Positions 13,518-13,890 of a stretch of DNA of 13,890 nucleotides are shown one piece after another. The DNA is from UBA1370 sp964515115. Lineage in GTDB: Bacteria; Patescibacteriota; Microgenomatia; UBA1400; PJMF01. Below the pieces are notes generated by a model. It did not search any database. It saw only the letters and a program-made list of their open reading frames with translations, and was not told where the DNA came from. The stretch's first letter is position 1. Every line of letters begins with the position of its first letter. The stretch lies in assembly GCA_964515115.1 (NCBI GenBank), contig CAZESB010000018.1, positions 1 through 13,890 on the forward strand. Direction: 5' to 3'. A program made the position numbers and the translations under genes.

Positions 13518-13890
13518 TTAAGTAATTTTGGCTAACATTTGAGAGGGCTCTTTGCGAGCAACGCCTAGTTTATCAAAATCTTTATCATAAGAAACTATTG
13601 CCCCATCTTCGTATTTGTTCACTAAACTTGCTATCAAGCAATCAATATATTTTGTATTATTCTGCGCATACAATGAGAGCGCTGCTCTGTAATTATATTC
13701 ATCAATAAACTCTAGTCCGCGCAGCTGTAAAATACTGCTAAGAGCTTCTGTGGTCTGTTTTTTATTGAGTCCATAATATGATTGCAGCAACCAAACAAGC
13801 TCTGATAATACAATTCCTGGAACCTTTGCATTAAGTTTATTAGTTTTAACACTGTATAGGAATTGTTTGCACTCCTCCAACATCCTTTTA
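13518..13890 (-). CDS. PIN-domain protein (VapC-like toxin or RNase), N-terminus outside window
   Basis: The frame stays open through the right edge; the ATG at 13883 is probably internal, because the first PIN motif with its catalytic Asp (typically DTN near the start) is missing. Visible PIN features: LSELVWLL (conserved Glu), YIDCLIASL (conserved Asp) and IVSYDKDFDKL (the C-terminal acidic motif with Asp residues). PIN proteins of this size are usually VapC toxins, Mg2+-dependent RNases paired with a small antitoxin that is normally just upstream, which here lies outside the window. The stop TAA is 229 bp before rho on the same strand, with a separate rho promoter in between, so it is probably an independent unit. 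A toxin role is likely but not shown. Confidence 0.8.
   Translation of the reverse strand, partial: KRMLEECKQFLYSVKTNKLNAKVPGIVLSELVWLLQSYYGLNKKQTTEALSSILQLRGLEFIDEYNYRAALSLYAQNNTKYIDCLIASLVNKYEDGAIVSYDKDFDKLGVARKEPSQMLAKIT

Noticed and set aside
1..13890. CRISPR array, tRNA, rRNA, insertion sequence or alternative genetic code
   Set aside because: No regularly spaced identical repeats, no cloverleaf or rRNA-like stretch and no transposase motifs were seen; TGA behaves as a stop for the ATPase and no gene needs it recoded.

Overview
The window looks like chromosome from a Candidate Phyla Radiation (Patescibacteria) bacterium, most likely near the Microgenomates. This rests on remembered family resemblance, not a search. 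The signs are a giant surface protein with 'VGIGTTSP...LHV' repeats, a peptidase S74 chaperone domain and an 'ITENSLIYVTP...NFNWWIVN'-type C-terminus; short type IV pilin-like proteins with little else of a pilus locus; a membrane protein joining an O-antigen-ligase-like domain to TPRs; and divergent forms of Rho and Obg. The standard code fits all genes. Seven of ten visible stop codons are TAG, which is unusual.

Layout. Positions 1-3553 (+) hold the 3' part of a very large fibre-like S74 protein, interrupted by a 100-N assembly gap (1474-1573) whose two edges share CATGTT and join in frame. A convergent spacer with paired AT-rich palindromes follows (3554-3707). Positions 3708-5588 (-) are a three-gene operon of pilin-like proteins, transcribed from about 5590 leftward. 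Upstream on the same strand is a stand-alone AAA/DUF4143 ATPase (5689-6816) with its own apparently leaderless promoter. That promoter is covered by two tandem 26-bp palindromes (6835-6893), the strongest candidate for an undescribed regulatory site here. Diverging from it, 7014-9137 (+) encodes the O-antigen-ligase-like TPR membrane protein. A second convergent spacer (9138-9409) holds a terminator-like hairpin, two copies of a perfect 12-bp palindrome and a 25-codon reading frame resembling the start of an excisionase-type helix-turn-helix. Then, all on the minus strand and read right to left, come a PIN-domain protein cut by the window edge (13518-13890), rho (11912-13288), a LysM/M23 murein hydrolase (10691-11827) and an obg-type GTPase (9410-10669).

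How they fit together. The left two thirds is mostly cell surface: a self-processing fibre, three pilins (one cysteine-rich, one with a Pro/Ser/Thr tail) and a glycan ligase or polymerase that could modify them. The right third is core housekeeping (transcription termination, ribosome-associated GTPase, cell-wall remodelling). Rho has a C-rich, G-poor leader behind two promoter-like sequences, consistent with autogenous attenuation. No tRNA, rRNA, CRISPR array, insertion sequence or phage integrase was seen.
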